Source of the DNA: JAAHGY01 sp051439365
GTDB lineage: Bacteria; Cyanobacteriota; Cyanobacteriia; CAKZMO01
Reading direction: 5' to 3'
NCBI GenBank assembly: GCA_051439365.1
Contig: JBFRWC010000034.1
Span: 1 to 13,809, forward strand
DNA: 13,809 nt
Below are positions 1 to 6,448 of this stretch, piece after piece (within the stretch, counting starts at the first letter, position 1; each line of letters begins with the position of its first letter). Position numbers and translations under genes: made by a program. The notes below the pieces were generated by a model. It saw only the letters and a program-made list of their open reading frames with translations, ran no database searches and was not told the DNA's origin.

Positions 1-23
1 ACATTTTATTTAATCCCCATTCC

Positions 24-3000
24 TTAGGGAGAAATGCACCAAAATTGGGACCAAGGAGATGGGGTGCTCACATTCCCTGCGGCATCAACAGCTTGGACGC
101 GCCATCGATAGGTGAACGGGGGAGCCACCAGACCGGATAGATCCAATCGCGGTTCGCGAGTGGTTGGGGAGGGTAAGTTCACCCAGGTTGCCGAGACGAG
201 GGTGGCCGTGTCATCCTCGGTGGCCGCAGGCACTTCCCGTCGTTGCAGGGTGACGCGGTAGGTAACTGGACCATTATTATCTGTCGCAGCGCTCCAGGCC
301 AAACTGGTGGTGCTATCGCAAAAAACGGTATCCCCATCGGAGGGCGCGATCGCCTGGGGGACTGGGGGCGCTTCCTGATCGAGCCCAGCCACTTCAACGT
401 CTAGGGCACGGCGAACTTCTTGGTTCGCTTGATTAATCGCCACTAACGTATAGGTAGTACTACGTCCCGGTGTTGGAGTCACACATCCATGGGATGGAGT
501 GGGCAACTCAATCCGTTCCCCTGTGGTCTCGTTCACGATATATGCCTGAGTGGCGTGGGCAATGGCATAACACAGTTCGGTGCGATCCGTGGGTTGGAGA
601 CCCGTTGCCGGGTTTGCAGTAAAGGTCTGAATCTCTGGAGCCTGAATCTCTGAAGACGGCGCGACTACAGCATCAGGATTGCGGGGCGAGATGGCTGAGC
701 CAGGTTCCTCTGGAGTTGGTTCTGCGTTGATTGGGCGAGGCTCCTCTATCGGACTGGGTTCAGTTGGCCCCGATTCAACCGAATTTGCCTCTGTTGGCTC
801 GGACCCAACCGAACCTGTCTCATTTGTGCTCGTCTCATTTGTGCCCATCTCGTCATCGCCCGTGCTCTCTCCTCCGCTGGAACTCTCCGTGCTGGCTACA
901 CTGGTGGCGGTGATGGCAACCCGGTGCAAACGACCGTTGCTCCCATTGCCAATAATTAAAGCTGCGTCATATTGTCCTGCCCGATCGGCCTGAAACAACA
1001 AATTAATGTCACAGCGATCGCCAGGAAACAGGGTGACATTGGAACAGGTGTCCCGATTCAGACTGAAGGCCCTGGAATTAGACAGAATGGTCTCATTCAT
1101 CTTGACGGGTTGGTTATGGGTATTCTCCACCGTGACTGTACGGATAGCCGTCGCATTTAAGGGCTGATGCTCAAAGGCGATCGCCGTTGGCTGAATTTCC
1201 AGGTTTGCAGAAGAGGCCGCAGTAGGAGACGGGGTAGGCGATGGTGATGGCGATGGCGATGAGGCAGATACCCTGCGAGGTGGAGTGCGCACAGGGACGG
1301 GGACGGGAACCGAGACGGTCACTGGATCGGGTAATGGAATTCCAGTTCCGGTGAGCGCCACACTCCAAACTTCCGTCCCAGTATCATCCACTAGGTTCAA
1401 GGTTGATTGGTAGGTCGTGGGGTCCTTTGGTGTAAAGGCAAAAGTGAGGTTACAGCTATCACGAGGTTGCAACACCTGCTGCAAACAATGATCCTTCTCC
1501 AACTTAAACCCATTGTCAGCATTGTCCTGCAACGCAGTTTCGCTCACCATAAACGCCACGCTGCCATGATTGCGAAACGTAATCGTCTGGGACTGACTCT
1601 GCCCAGCCACGACTTGTTGGCCAAAGGTCATGGCGTTTGGGCGCAGTTCGGCTTCAATATTGGCACCCAATCCCCGCAGGGTGACGAGTTTAGGCTCCTC
1701 CTCTTGCCCGATATTGACCGCAAAGGTCGCCAATCGCGGCCCATCATTTTGGGGGGTAAAGGTGGCCACCAATTTACACTGTGCGTCTGGGGCCAATGGC
1801 TCACGGATACAATCGTTGCCGATGAGTGAGAAATCCGCCTCATTCCCTTGGTTAAAGGCCAAACTGATGGGTAGTGGCTCCGGGGTCGTATTGGTAATGG
1901 TGAAAAAATAAGGTTCACTGCTAATCTGGGTGCGTTGAGGGGGGAAGGTATATTGTCGTCGTAACCCATACTCAAAGGATTGTCGTCGCATTAGGAAAAA
2001 GCCCATGCCAAGGACAGCGATCGCCCCTACCACCATGGCCACCCGCGACCATGAAAACCAGGAGGGTGAAGTCAAAGTAACTGCATTGTCTGGAGGTGGT
2101 CCTCCATTAGGGGGGGGCGATGGTTCCTGTTCCTCGGTGGATGGGGAGTGGGAGAGTGGGGGAGTGGGAGAGTGGGGGAGTGGGGGAGTGGGGGAGTGCT
2201 GGTGTCGTAGAGTCATCAGATTCTGTTGAGTCAGCGCTGCACCATTGGTGTCTCCCATCTGCCGCCGATAGTGAAAGGCTTGGGTCAAATATGTATGGGC
2301 CGCAACGGAGTCGCCTAGGCAGAGGGCTCGACTACCAAGCTGATGCAGGATGGTGGCTTCGGCAGCTGGGTCTTGGAGCGATCGCGCTGCAAACCACTGC
2401 AACAACAACACCTGTTGCCATCGTCCCCATTGTTTCCCCAACCACAATCCTGGTGTCATGGCCGTTCCCATGTCCAGCACTGCCGCCCACTGTTGTTGCT
2501 GGACCGCCAATTGCAGCACGCTCCACAGCGTATCCTGATTCGCCAGAATCGGCATGACGGCCTCGACCATGGCTGGGGCCGGAGGGGACAGTTGGGCCAA
2601 CCATGCAGTGAAATAATGAATGATTTGATTGGTCCACGGCTCCAAGTTCCATGACCGTTGAATAGGATGTACTAGATTATCCGCCAAACGACAGTATTGC
2701 CCCTCAAAAATGACCACCCCGGTCTGCTCCAAGGTTTCCAGAGGAGCCTCTACTGCCACTGCTTCTCGACTCAGGTTCATCAAGGTCGGCAAATGATTGG
2801 GGTGGAGGGGTATTCCTCCCAGGGTGGCTAAAATCGCCACGATGCGCCGTTCTGCATCTGGCAAGGTTCCAATGGTTTTCAAGAGGATGGTATCTACGGT
2901 TGCCCCTAGTCGCAGGGTCTGCATCAACTCAGCTAGAGTGCAGTATTGTTGCTGAATCAAGGCAGCAGCTTGGATGAGGCGGCGGGGATGACCGGCAACG

Positions 3001-3920
3001 TGCTGACAGAGCGCCTGGGCCTCTGACCGTTCGCTAGCATGGAGCGATCGCCCCAGACCTTCTTCCAGCAAAACAATGGCCTCTTCAAGGGGGAAGCCCT
3101 GAAGCGGCAACTGTACCCCAGTGAACCGTGAATCGAGACCTGTCCCTTGAGCCGCAGGAGGTGTTGAGATGGCCATGAGTAAGGGCACCCGCGTTGCTAA
3201 CTGGGACCACTGAGTTAACGCGGTGGTTTGATGGCTGTCTCCCGTCAATTCATCAAGGATAACCCCCACCGATTGGCGAGTTAACCACGCTTGAATGGTG
3301 GTAGTGGAGGGCTTGTACACTGTATTTGCGACCACGGCCTGGGTGGAATGAATTTGGCCCACCCCATCAAAAATACTTTGCCAGAGGTCATCCAGGGGGC
3401 GATCATAACCCCGTAGGTATAGGATGCCTTGTGGCAACGCACTCGTGATCTGGGGGTGATGACAAAGGGCTCGGAGTAAGGCGGTTTTGCCTGTGCCGTC
3501 GCTACCGGAAATGGCCACAGCCCCGTTGGCTTGCAGGGTGGCGATCGCCTGATTCACAATCTGTTGTCGTCCCAACAAACGAGTCAGCGGAACGCAGCGA
3601 TAGGCCGGGTCAAGAGTCGGACGCAATGACCCGGTTAACGATATTGGCTCGGCCTTTTGAGCTAGATTCACTACGATCCCCTGGTTTGTCCAGTGACTGT
3701 CATAACCATCGGTACTGACTTGGCAGGAGGATCGCCCAGGGAACATCGCCGTTTGTTCAACGGTCTGCATCACTGTTTGAACAACGGGGTCGGGGAGAAA
3801 ATCGGGCTGGGACACCGTAATGGTTTGCTGAAGTAGAGATGCGATCGCCTCCAGGTTGCCCATTTGGGCGGCCTCCACTAGCGGGAGATCCGGGTTTGTT
3901 GATGAAGTATGGGATGCCAT
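24..3920 (-). CDS. STAND-type NTPase fused through one membrane span to three ASH/HYDIN-like and two Ig/Fn3-like domains
   Basis: Seen: a 1298-residue protein. Residues 10-30 carry a short helical LVEAAQMGNLEAIASLL motif that I associate with cyanobacterial signalling proteins. The P-loop is at 139-146 (GSDGTGKT), a Walker B-like VGVILDE at 218-224 and a GHP motif at 310-312, in the order used by NB-ARC/STAND NTPases. A winged-helix-like part (about 345-425) and a TPR-like stretch (about 520-570) follow. A His/Pro/Ser linker (576-612) leads to one hydrophobic span (about 626-644). Beyond it are three beta-sandwich repeats (about 656-752, 754-860, 906-1006), each with a C-x10-C pair (704/715, 812/823, 959/970), separated by Ser/Pro/Thr-rich linkers. 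Two more domains have cysteine pairs 1117/1146 and 1201/1295, the last Fn3-like. Inferred: a cytosolic nucleotide switch joined to a disulphide-bearing periplasmic or surface sensor. ATG start; no good Shine-Dalgarno sequence. The function is unknown. Confidence 0.85.
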   Translation of the reverse strand: MASHTSSTNPDLPLVEAAQMGNLEAIASLLQQTITVSQPDFLPDPVVQTVMQTVEQTAMFPGRSSCQVSTDGYDSHWTNQGIVVNLAQKAEPISLTGSLRPTLDPAYRCVPLTRLLGRQQIVNQAIATLQANGAVAISGSDGTGKTALLRALCHHPQITSALPQGILYLRGYDRPLDDLWQSIFDGVGQIHSTQAVVANTVYKPSTTTIQAWLTRQSVGVILDELTGDSHQTTALTQWSQLATRVPLLMAISTPPAAQGTGLDSRFTGVQLPLQGFPLEEAIVLLEEGLGRSLHASERSEAQALCQHVAGHPRRLIQAAALIQQQYCTLAELMQTLRLGATVDTILLKTIGTLPDAERRIVAILATLGGIPLHPNHLPTLMNLSREAVAVEAPLETLEQTGVVIFEGQYCRLADNLVHPIQRSWNLEPWTNQIIHYFTAWLAQLSPPAPAMVEAVMPILANQDTLWSVLQLAVQQQQWAAVLDMGTAMTPGLWLGKQWGRWQQVLLLQWFAARSLQDPAAEATILHQLGSRALCLGDSVAAHTYLTQAFHYRRQMGDTNGAALTQQNLMTLRHQHSPTPPLPHSPTPPLSHSPSTEEQEPSPPPNGGPPPDNAVTLTSPSWFSWSRVAMVVGAIAVLGMGFFLMRRQSFEYGLRRQYTFPPQRTQISSEPYFFTITNTTPEPLPISLAFNQGNEADFSLIGNDCIREPLAPDAQCKLVATFTPQNDGPRLATFAVNIGQEEEPKLVTLRGLGANIEAELRPNAMTFGQQVVAGQSQSQTITFRNHGSVAFMVSETALQDNADNGFKLEKDHCLQQVLQPRDSCNLTFAFTPKDPTTYQSTLNLVDDTGTEVWSVALTGTGIPLPDPVTVSVPVPVPVRTPPRRVSASSPSPSPSPTPSPTAASSANLEIQPTAIAFEHQPLNATAIRTVTVENTHNQPVKMNETILSNSRAFSLNRDTCSNVTLFPGDRCDINLLFQADRAGQYDAALIIGNGSNGRLHRVAITATSVASTESSSGGESTGDDEMGTNETSTNETGSVGSEPTEANSVESGPTEPSPIEEPRPINAEPTPEEPGSAISPRNPDAVVAPSSEIQAPEIQTFTANPATGLQPTDRTELCYAIAHATQAYIVNETTGERIELPTPSHGCVTPTPGRSTTYTLVAINQANQEVRRALDVEVAGLDQEAPPVPQAIAPSDGDTVFCDSTTSLAWSAATDNNGPVTYRVTLQRREVPAATEDDTATLVSATWVNLPSPTTREPRLDLSGLVAPPFTYRWRVQAVDAAGNVSTPSPWSQFWCISP
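2146..2198. repeat. 8-bp coding minisatellite, GAGTGGG(A/G) x 6.6
   Basis: Six full copies plus a partial seventh copy of an octamer lie end to end inside the NTPase gene. Eight is not a multiple of three, so three units make one 24-base period. On the coding strand this gives an eight-residue repeat (HSPTPPLP, HSPTPPLS, HSPS) in the linker just before the membrane span. A gain or loss of one or two units would shift the frame and separate the NTPase from the outer domains. Confidence 0.9.
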
Positions 3921-4291
3921 AGTACTGAGAAGTTGCTAGGATGCTGGAAATGGCAAAGGCAAAGGCAAAGCGCCTAGTTAAATTAATTACCCTCACATTT
4001 CATTGTGATCAGGGCCATATTCGATGTAATCCTAGGATGTGGCGCTATTCATAACGGCATCAGACAAGAGGCTCTAAGCCAGCAATGCTGAACGCTGTAA
4101 GTCCATCATCCTGTTATCTACAGCTCAGTTTCAGAGACGACAGAGCTTACCAATTCTAAAGGTGTCCACCCAACTGTCTGAAGGCCAAGGGGCGATCGCA
4201 CGACATCACCGAGGGGACACGCTTGCCTCCATTTCTGACACGACACCTAGAAGGTGGAATCGCAAAAGGACCGAATCATAAAATTCTAAAG
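3921..4291. other. Intergenic spacer between tRNA-His and the NTPase gene
   Basis: No convincing gene on either strand. It holds a run of three GGCAAA hexamers (about 3952-3970), the inverted repeat at 3993-4008, one HIP1 octamer near 4192 and a small hairpin CACCT/AGGTG at 4244-4256 downstream of the tRNA. The promoter and leader of the NTPase gene should lie in 3921-4050, but I see no clear -35/-10 pair. Confidence 0.6.
3993..4008. promoter_or_regulatory. Inverted repeat TCACA-N6-TGTGA upstream of the NTPase gene
   Basis: Perfect 5-bp arms with a 6-base spacer, 72 bases upstream of the NTPase start codon. The half-sites are in the opposite order from a CRP site, so it is not a standard cAMP-receptor box. 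It could bind another dimeric regulator or be chance. Confidence 0.2.
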
Positions 4292-4365
4292 GGCGAACGA
4301 GGGGATTCGAACCCCCGAGTGTCGGAACCACAATCCGATGCCTTAACCCCTTGGCTACGCTCGCC
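4292..4365 (-). tRNA. trnH: tRNA-His (GTG anticodon)
   Basis: The minus strand folds into a full cloverleaf. The acceptor stem is GCGAGCG with CGTTCGC, with T8 and A9 after it. The D arm has GCC/GGC, the anticodon stem is TCGGA/TCCGA around loop TTGTGGT, the variable loop has five bases, and the T arm is GGGGG-TTCGAAT-CCCCT. The anticodon is GTG (His). A template-encoded extra G at position -1 opposite discriminator C73 gives the eighth acceptor pair that histidyl-tRNA synthetase needs, which confirms the identity. CCA is not encoded and must be added after transcription. Confidence 0.97.
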
Positions 4366-4376
4366 ATGCATTCTGC

Positions 4377-4404
4377 ATTGTAGCATCTTATGGGAGCATG
4401 GCAA
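4377..4404 (-). promoter_or_regulatory. Sigma-70-type promoter for tRNA-His
   Basis: On the minus strand, TTGCCA (4399-4404) and TACAAT (4377-4382) are separated by 16 bases. Each differs from consensus by one base. The -10 box ends 11 bases before the tRNA 5' end, so transcription would start a few bases ahead of the mature tRNA. Confidence 0.6.
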
Positions 4405-4501
4405 CAGACTTGTTCCGCAACCCCGCAACCCAATCCTAAGAACTGGATAACGGCAACGGGGGCCACCTACCATGAAACTTATCTAACCGAATAGAGTTAA
4501 T

Positions 4502-4521
4502 TTAACGTAGTTTTACGTTAA
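4502..4521. promoter_or_regulatory. Perfect palindrome upstream of psaK, possible operator
   Basis: Arms TTAACGTA and TACGTTAA (8 bp, no mismatch) flank a GTTT spacer, 90 bases upstream of the psaK start. A second ACGTA-bearing stretch with GTTTAAAC lies nearer the gene (4571-4582), and AATTGCA occurs twice at 4523-4541. The spacing suits a light- or redox-responsive regulator site. It does not match the HLR1 direct-repeat motif known from other psa promoters. Confidence 0.4.
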
Positions 4522-4611
4522 TAATTGCAACACAATTGCACCAGATTGCCCCTTGTCAGCAAAGATTAAAGTTTAAACGTACTTTTTTGTAACTTTAAGG
4601 GAGTCGTATCG

Positions 4612-4872
4612 ATGAATTTAGTTATTTTAGCGACCGCTATGCCTGAAGCGACGGGCTGGACACCTGCTTGGGGCATTGTGATGGTGGTTTGTAATGTTTT
4701 GGCGATCGCCCTCGGCAAGACCACCATGCAGTTCCCTGAGACTGGCACAGCCCTGCCCAGTCCCAAATTTTTCGGAGGGATGGGTTGGCCTGCTTTACTG
4801 GCTACCACCAGCCTGGGCCATATTTTTGGCATTGGCAGCATTGTGGGCTTGAGCGCGATGGGAATTATCTAG
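4612..4872 (+). CDS. psaK: Photosystem I reaction centre subunit PsaK
   Basis: The product is a small thylakoid membrane subunit at the edge of photosystem I, involved in binding peripheral antenna chlorophyll. Seen: 86 residues, the usual size, with a short N-terminal leader (MNLVILATAMPEA). A first hydrophobic helix spans about 17-36 (AWGIVMVVCNVLAIALGKTT), then a polar stromal loop with FPETG and PSPKFFGGMG, then a second helix from about 60 to the C terminus (ALLATTSLGHIFGIGSIVGL). The GK after the first helix and the GHIFGIG stretch are typical of the family. Shine-Dalgarno AAGGGAG (4597-4603) sits eight bases before the ATG. It stands alone, with a 240-base leader region back to the tRNA and a palindrome that may regulate it. 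Confidence 0.93.
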   Translation: MNLVILATAMPEATGWTPAWGIVMVVCNVLAIALGKTTMQFPETGTALPSPKFFGGMGWPALLATTSLGHIFGIGSIVGLSAMGII

Positions 4873-4992
4873 GTGATGTGAGCACGACGATGAGTCGCAA
4901 CTCTTTATCCGGATGAGATGGTTTTTGCCTTCATAAGTATTAAATATAGGGGCTGATTGTAATAGCTCTGACTTAAGGATGTGTTGTCGCCC

Positions 4993-5025
4993 AGAACCCC
5001 GGCTTCTTCAAGAAGCCGGGGTTCT
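4993..5025. repeat. Perfect 16-bp inverted repeat (AGAACCCCGG palindrome)
   Basis: Arms 4993-5008 and 5010-5025 are exact reverse complements around one C. The GC core (AACCCCGGCTTC) is of a type scattered between genes in many cyanobacterial genomes, so it may be a dispersed palindromic element. It could also stop psaK transcripts, being 120 bases past the psaK stop, but it is followed by AAAGTTAG rather than a T run. Confidence 0.8.
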
Positions 5026-5156
5026 AAAGTTAGATTATTTCAGTGCCATCGCCTATTTTTATGAACCTTTACTGATTTTGCTTAATCCTTGTAGCGTCCC
5101 CTTCATATTTTGGAGCAAAATGAGGACGGGATGATAGGGTAAAGATCTCCTTCGTC

Positions 5157-5189
5157 AGTGGGGTATGCAGTCTGCTTGCCCCGCTTTTT
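5157..5189 (+). terminator. Intrinsic terminator with no gene directly upstream
   Basis: AGTGGGG (5157-5163) pairs with CCCCGCT (5179-5185), with one G-T pair. T-G and A-T pairs and a short GC step inside extend the stem. A run of five T (5185-5189) follows. It lies 285 bases past psaK and 265 bases before the TetR start codon, so it may end a small RNA made from within this gap. Confidence 0.55.
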
Positions 5190-5237
5190 AGATTCTCTCG
5201 ACATCACGGCCTCTATCATGCCGTTACCTGTTCCGTG

Positions 5238-5261
5238 GGCACAACATTAGGCACAACATTA
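5238..5261. repeat. Tandem 12-bp direct repeat GGCACAACATTA x 2
   Basis: Two exact, abutting copies about 195 bases upstream of the TetR start. A recent slippage duplication is the simplest reading. A pair of regulator half-sites on the same face of the helix is possible. Confidence 0.75.
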
Positions 5262-5454
5262 GCGAGATTCACCCGCCAGCTTTTAAGAAATATATTGAAT
5301 TGGGAGATAGAGGCGCGATCGCACGGGACACTTGAGACTAAGAACATGCTCCCAGGCATTCCGAGAGAACGTTGGATCTAGCATCGCTATCGCTTAGTGA
5401 TTTTTGTCCATACAGCAGATTTTTACAGTCGTTTTATTTAGGGAACAGCTAACT

Positions 5455-6102
5455 ATGAGCATCGCACAGCGCTCCATTCACTCAACAGCGTCCCCATTTC
5501 CTCCCTCAAGCCCAGACCCCAAGGCACGTATTCTGGACTGTGCCCAGCAATTATTTGCCCGTCGAGGCTATGCAGGGACCACTACGCGAGACTTGGCCCA
5601 GGCTGTTGGGATGGCAGAAGGAACCCTCTTTCGTCATTTTGAGAATAAGAAAGCCATTTTAATTGCCGTTGTCACCCGTGGATGTGTCGAGGTTCTCACC
5701 GATTTACTCACCGCCCTGAGTGAAATGAGCAGCTACAAGGCTGTGGATCAAGTTCTTCGTAACCGTATGATTCATTTTCATGAAAATGCAGATATGCTCC
5801 GGGTCTGCTTCATGGAAGCCCAATTTCATCCAGAATTGAGTAGCCGGATTCAGACCGACATTATCGATAAAATGACGGAAGTGGCAGAAGCCTTTTTTCA
5901 AACGGCAATGGAACGAGGAGAGTATCGGTCGATGGACCCCAAAATCGTCGCGAAGATATTTTTGGGCATGTTCACTGTTGCAGGCTTTAGTCAAGGGTCC
6001 GTGCTTGATAGCCCTCCTTCAGTGGCAGAGATGAAAGAGATGGCCGAAGGAATGGCAGATATTTTCCTCAACGGGGTTCTAGTTAAGGCCGAACCCCGTT
6101 AA
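5455..6102 (+). CDS. TetR/AcrR-family transcriptional regulator
   Basis: Seen: 215 residues, normal for the family. The N-terminal 20 residues are a Ser/Pro-rich tail. The DNA-binding domain spans about 24-70: ARILDCAQQLFARRGYAGTT, then the recognition part AVGMAEGTLFRHFENKKAIL. The helical C-terminal half (75-210) is the ligand and dimer region and shows no signature I can tie to a ligand. I chose the ATG at 5455 because AGGGAA (5440-5445) lies nine bases upstream. An in-frame TTG at 5404 would add 17 residues with no ribosome site. The gene stands alone between psaK and a convergent RNase gene, so its target cannot be read from context; self-control is the usual default. The last ten codons lie in a perfect inverted repeat. 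Confidence 0.9.
   Translation: MSIAQRSIHSTASPFPPSSPDPKARILDCAQQLFARRGYAGTTTRDLAQAVGMAEGTLFRHFENKKAILIAVVTRGCVEVLTDLLTALSEMSSYKAVDQVLRNRMIHFHENADMLRVCFMEAQFHPELSSRIQTDIIDKMTEVAEAFFQTAMERGEYRSMDPKIVAKIFLGMFTVAGFSQGSVLDSPPSVAEMKEMAEGMADIFLNGVLVKAEPR
6070..6100 (+). terminator. Perfect hairpin overlapping the end of the TetR gene
   Basis: AACGGGGTTC (6070-6079) and GAACCCCGTT (6091-6100) are exact reverse complements around an 11-base loop. The right arm includes the first T of the stop codon. There is no T run directly after it, so it is either a factor-assisted stop and RNA-stabilising end, or part of a dispersed palindrome. Its GAACCCCG core recurs at 4994 and 6173. Confidence 0.45.
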
Positions 6103-6165
6103 TGCCCTCTGTTAGACTGTTTCTATCCAAAAGTAAGCTAAACCTATTTTAGTTTGCGTATTTTG

Positions 6166-6200
6166 GTGGCTGAACCCCGCCAACGGGGGGGTACAGCCAC
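6166..6200. repeat. Compound hairpin with a CCCCG/CGGGG core
   Basis: Outer arms GTGGCTG (6166-6172) and CAGCCAC (6194-6200), inner arms CCCCG (6175-6179) and CGGGG (6184-6188), loop CCAA. Weak flanking pairing TTTGC/GCAAA may extend it. It shares GAACCCCG with the hairpins at 4993 and 6070. It lies between two convergent genes, where it could stop transcripts from the plus strand. Confidence 0.6.
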
Positions 6201-6232
6201 GCAAATTAAATGGCAACCAGCTTACCTTACTT

Positions 6233-6263
6233 GTAGGATGGGTTAGCGTCAGTGTCACCCATC
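6233..6263. repeat. Cyanobacterial GTAGGATGGGTTAGCG-type interspersed repeat
   Basis: GTAGGATGGGTTAGCG followed by GTCACCCATC. GATGGGT (6237-6243) and ACCCATC (6257-6263) form a 7-bp stem with a 13-base loop. From memory, elements with the same GTAGGATGGGTTAGCG core are widespread between genes in cyanobacteria. Confidence 0.55.
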
Positions 6264-6347
6264 GACATAGTGAGAATATCTTATTAGGAGAACAAGTAGC
6301 CCTCACAAAAATGATCTATCGATAGGGCGATCGCCATCAAACCACTC

Positions 6348-6377
6348 AGAGATGGGGCACCCGAATGCCCCATCTCT
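6348..6377 (-). terminator. Strong 12-bp hairpin downstream of the RNase R gene
   Basis: AGAGATGGGGCA (6348-6359) pairs perfectly with TGCCCCATCTCT (6366-6377) around a six-base loop. It lies 70 bases past the RNase R stop codon and 246 bases past the TetR stop. It is symmetric and lacks a T run on either side, so it may act from both directions. Use as a terminator is inferred. Confidence 0.5.
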
Positions 6378-6394
6378 CTGCCGTTCGTCTTGGT

Positions 6395-6448
6395 TATCTG
6401 GTCTTCTCTATCTGGTCTTCTCTATCTAGTCTTCTCTATCTAGTCTTC
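6395..6448. repeat. 14-bp tandem repeat, four copies, touching the RNase R stop codon
   Basis: Unit TATCTGGTCTTCTC, with copies at 6395, 6409, 6423 and 6437. The first two have CTGG and the last two CTAG; the last is cut short where it enters the stop codon. Read on the RNase R strand, the unit contains GAGAAGAC, which is also the end of the coding sequence (GGAGAAGAC before TGA). The array therefore seems to have grown from the gene's own 3' end. Confidence 0.85.

Larger units (their letters stand above)
4873..5454. other. Intergenic region between psaK and the TetR gene
   Basis: No protein gene is apparent. From left to right it holds the AGAACCCCGG palindrome (4993-5025), a stretch that could be a small RNA ending in the terminator at 5157-5189, a tandem 12-bp repeat (5238-5261) and a HIP1 octamer near 5316. 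The TetR Shine-Dalgarno sequence AGGGAA is at 5440-5445. I see no strong promoter for the TetR gene. Confidence 0.6.

Noticed and set aside
1407..1829. Open frame of 140 codons on the plus strand inside the NTPase gene
   Set aside because: It is antisense to a coding region with clear conserved domains; its sequence has no domain character.
2146..2198. Tandem array as a CRISPR
   Set aside because: Units are 8 bp and abut without spacers; this is a minisatellite.
2005..2557. Plus-strand frames rich in Gly/Glu/Trp/Val repeats
   Set aside because: They are the reverse reading of the octamer minisatellite and the coding sequence around it.
3993..4008. CRP/SyCRP1 cAMP-receptor site near the NTPase gene
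   Set aside because: The half-sites are in the reverse order (TCACA-N6-TGTGA instead of TGTGA-N6-TCACA).
4223..4473. Open frames crossing the tRNA-His gene on both strands
   Set aside because: They overlap a perfect tRNA cloverleaf and show no protein features.
5404..5454. Upstream TTG start for the TetR protein
   Set aside because: It would add 17 residues with no Shine-Dalgarno sequence, while the ATG at 5455 has AGGGAA at good spacing.
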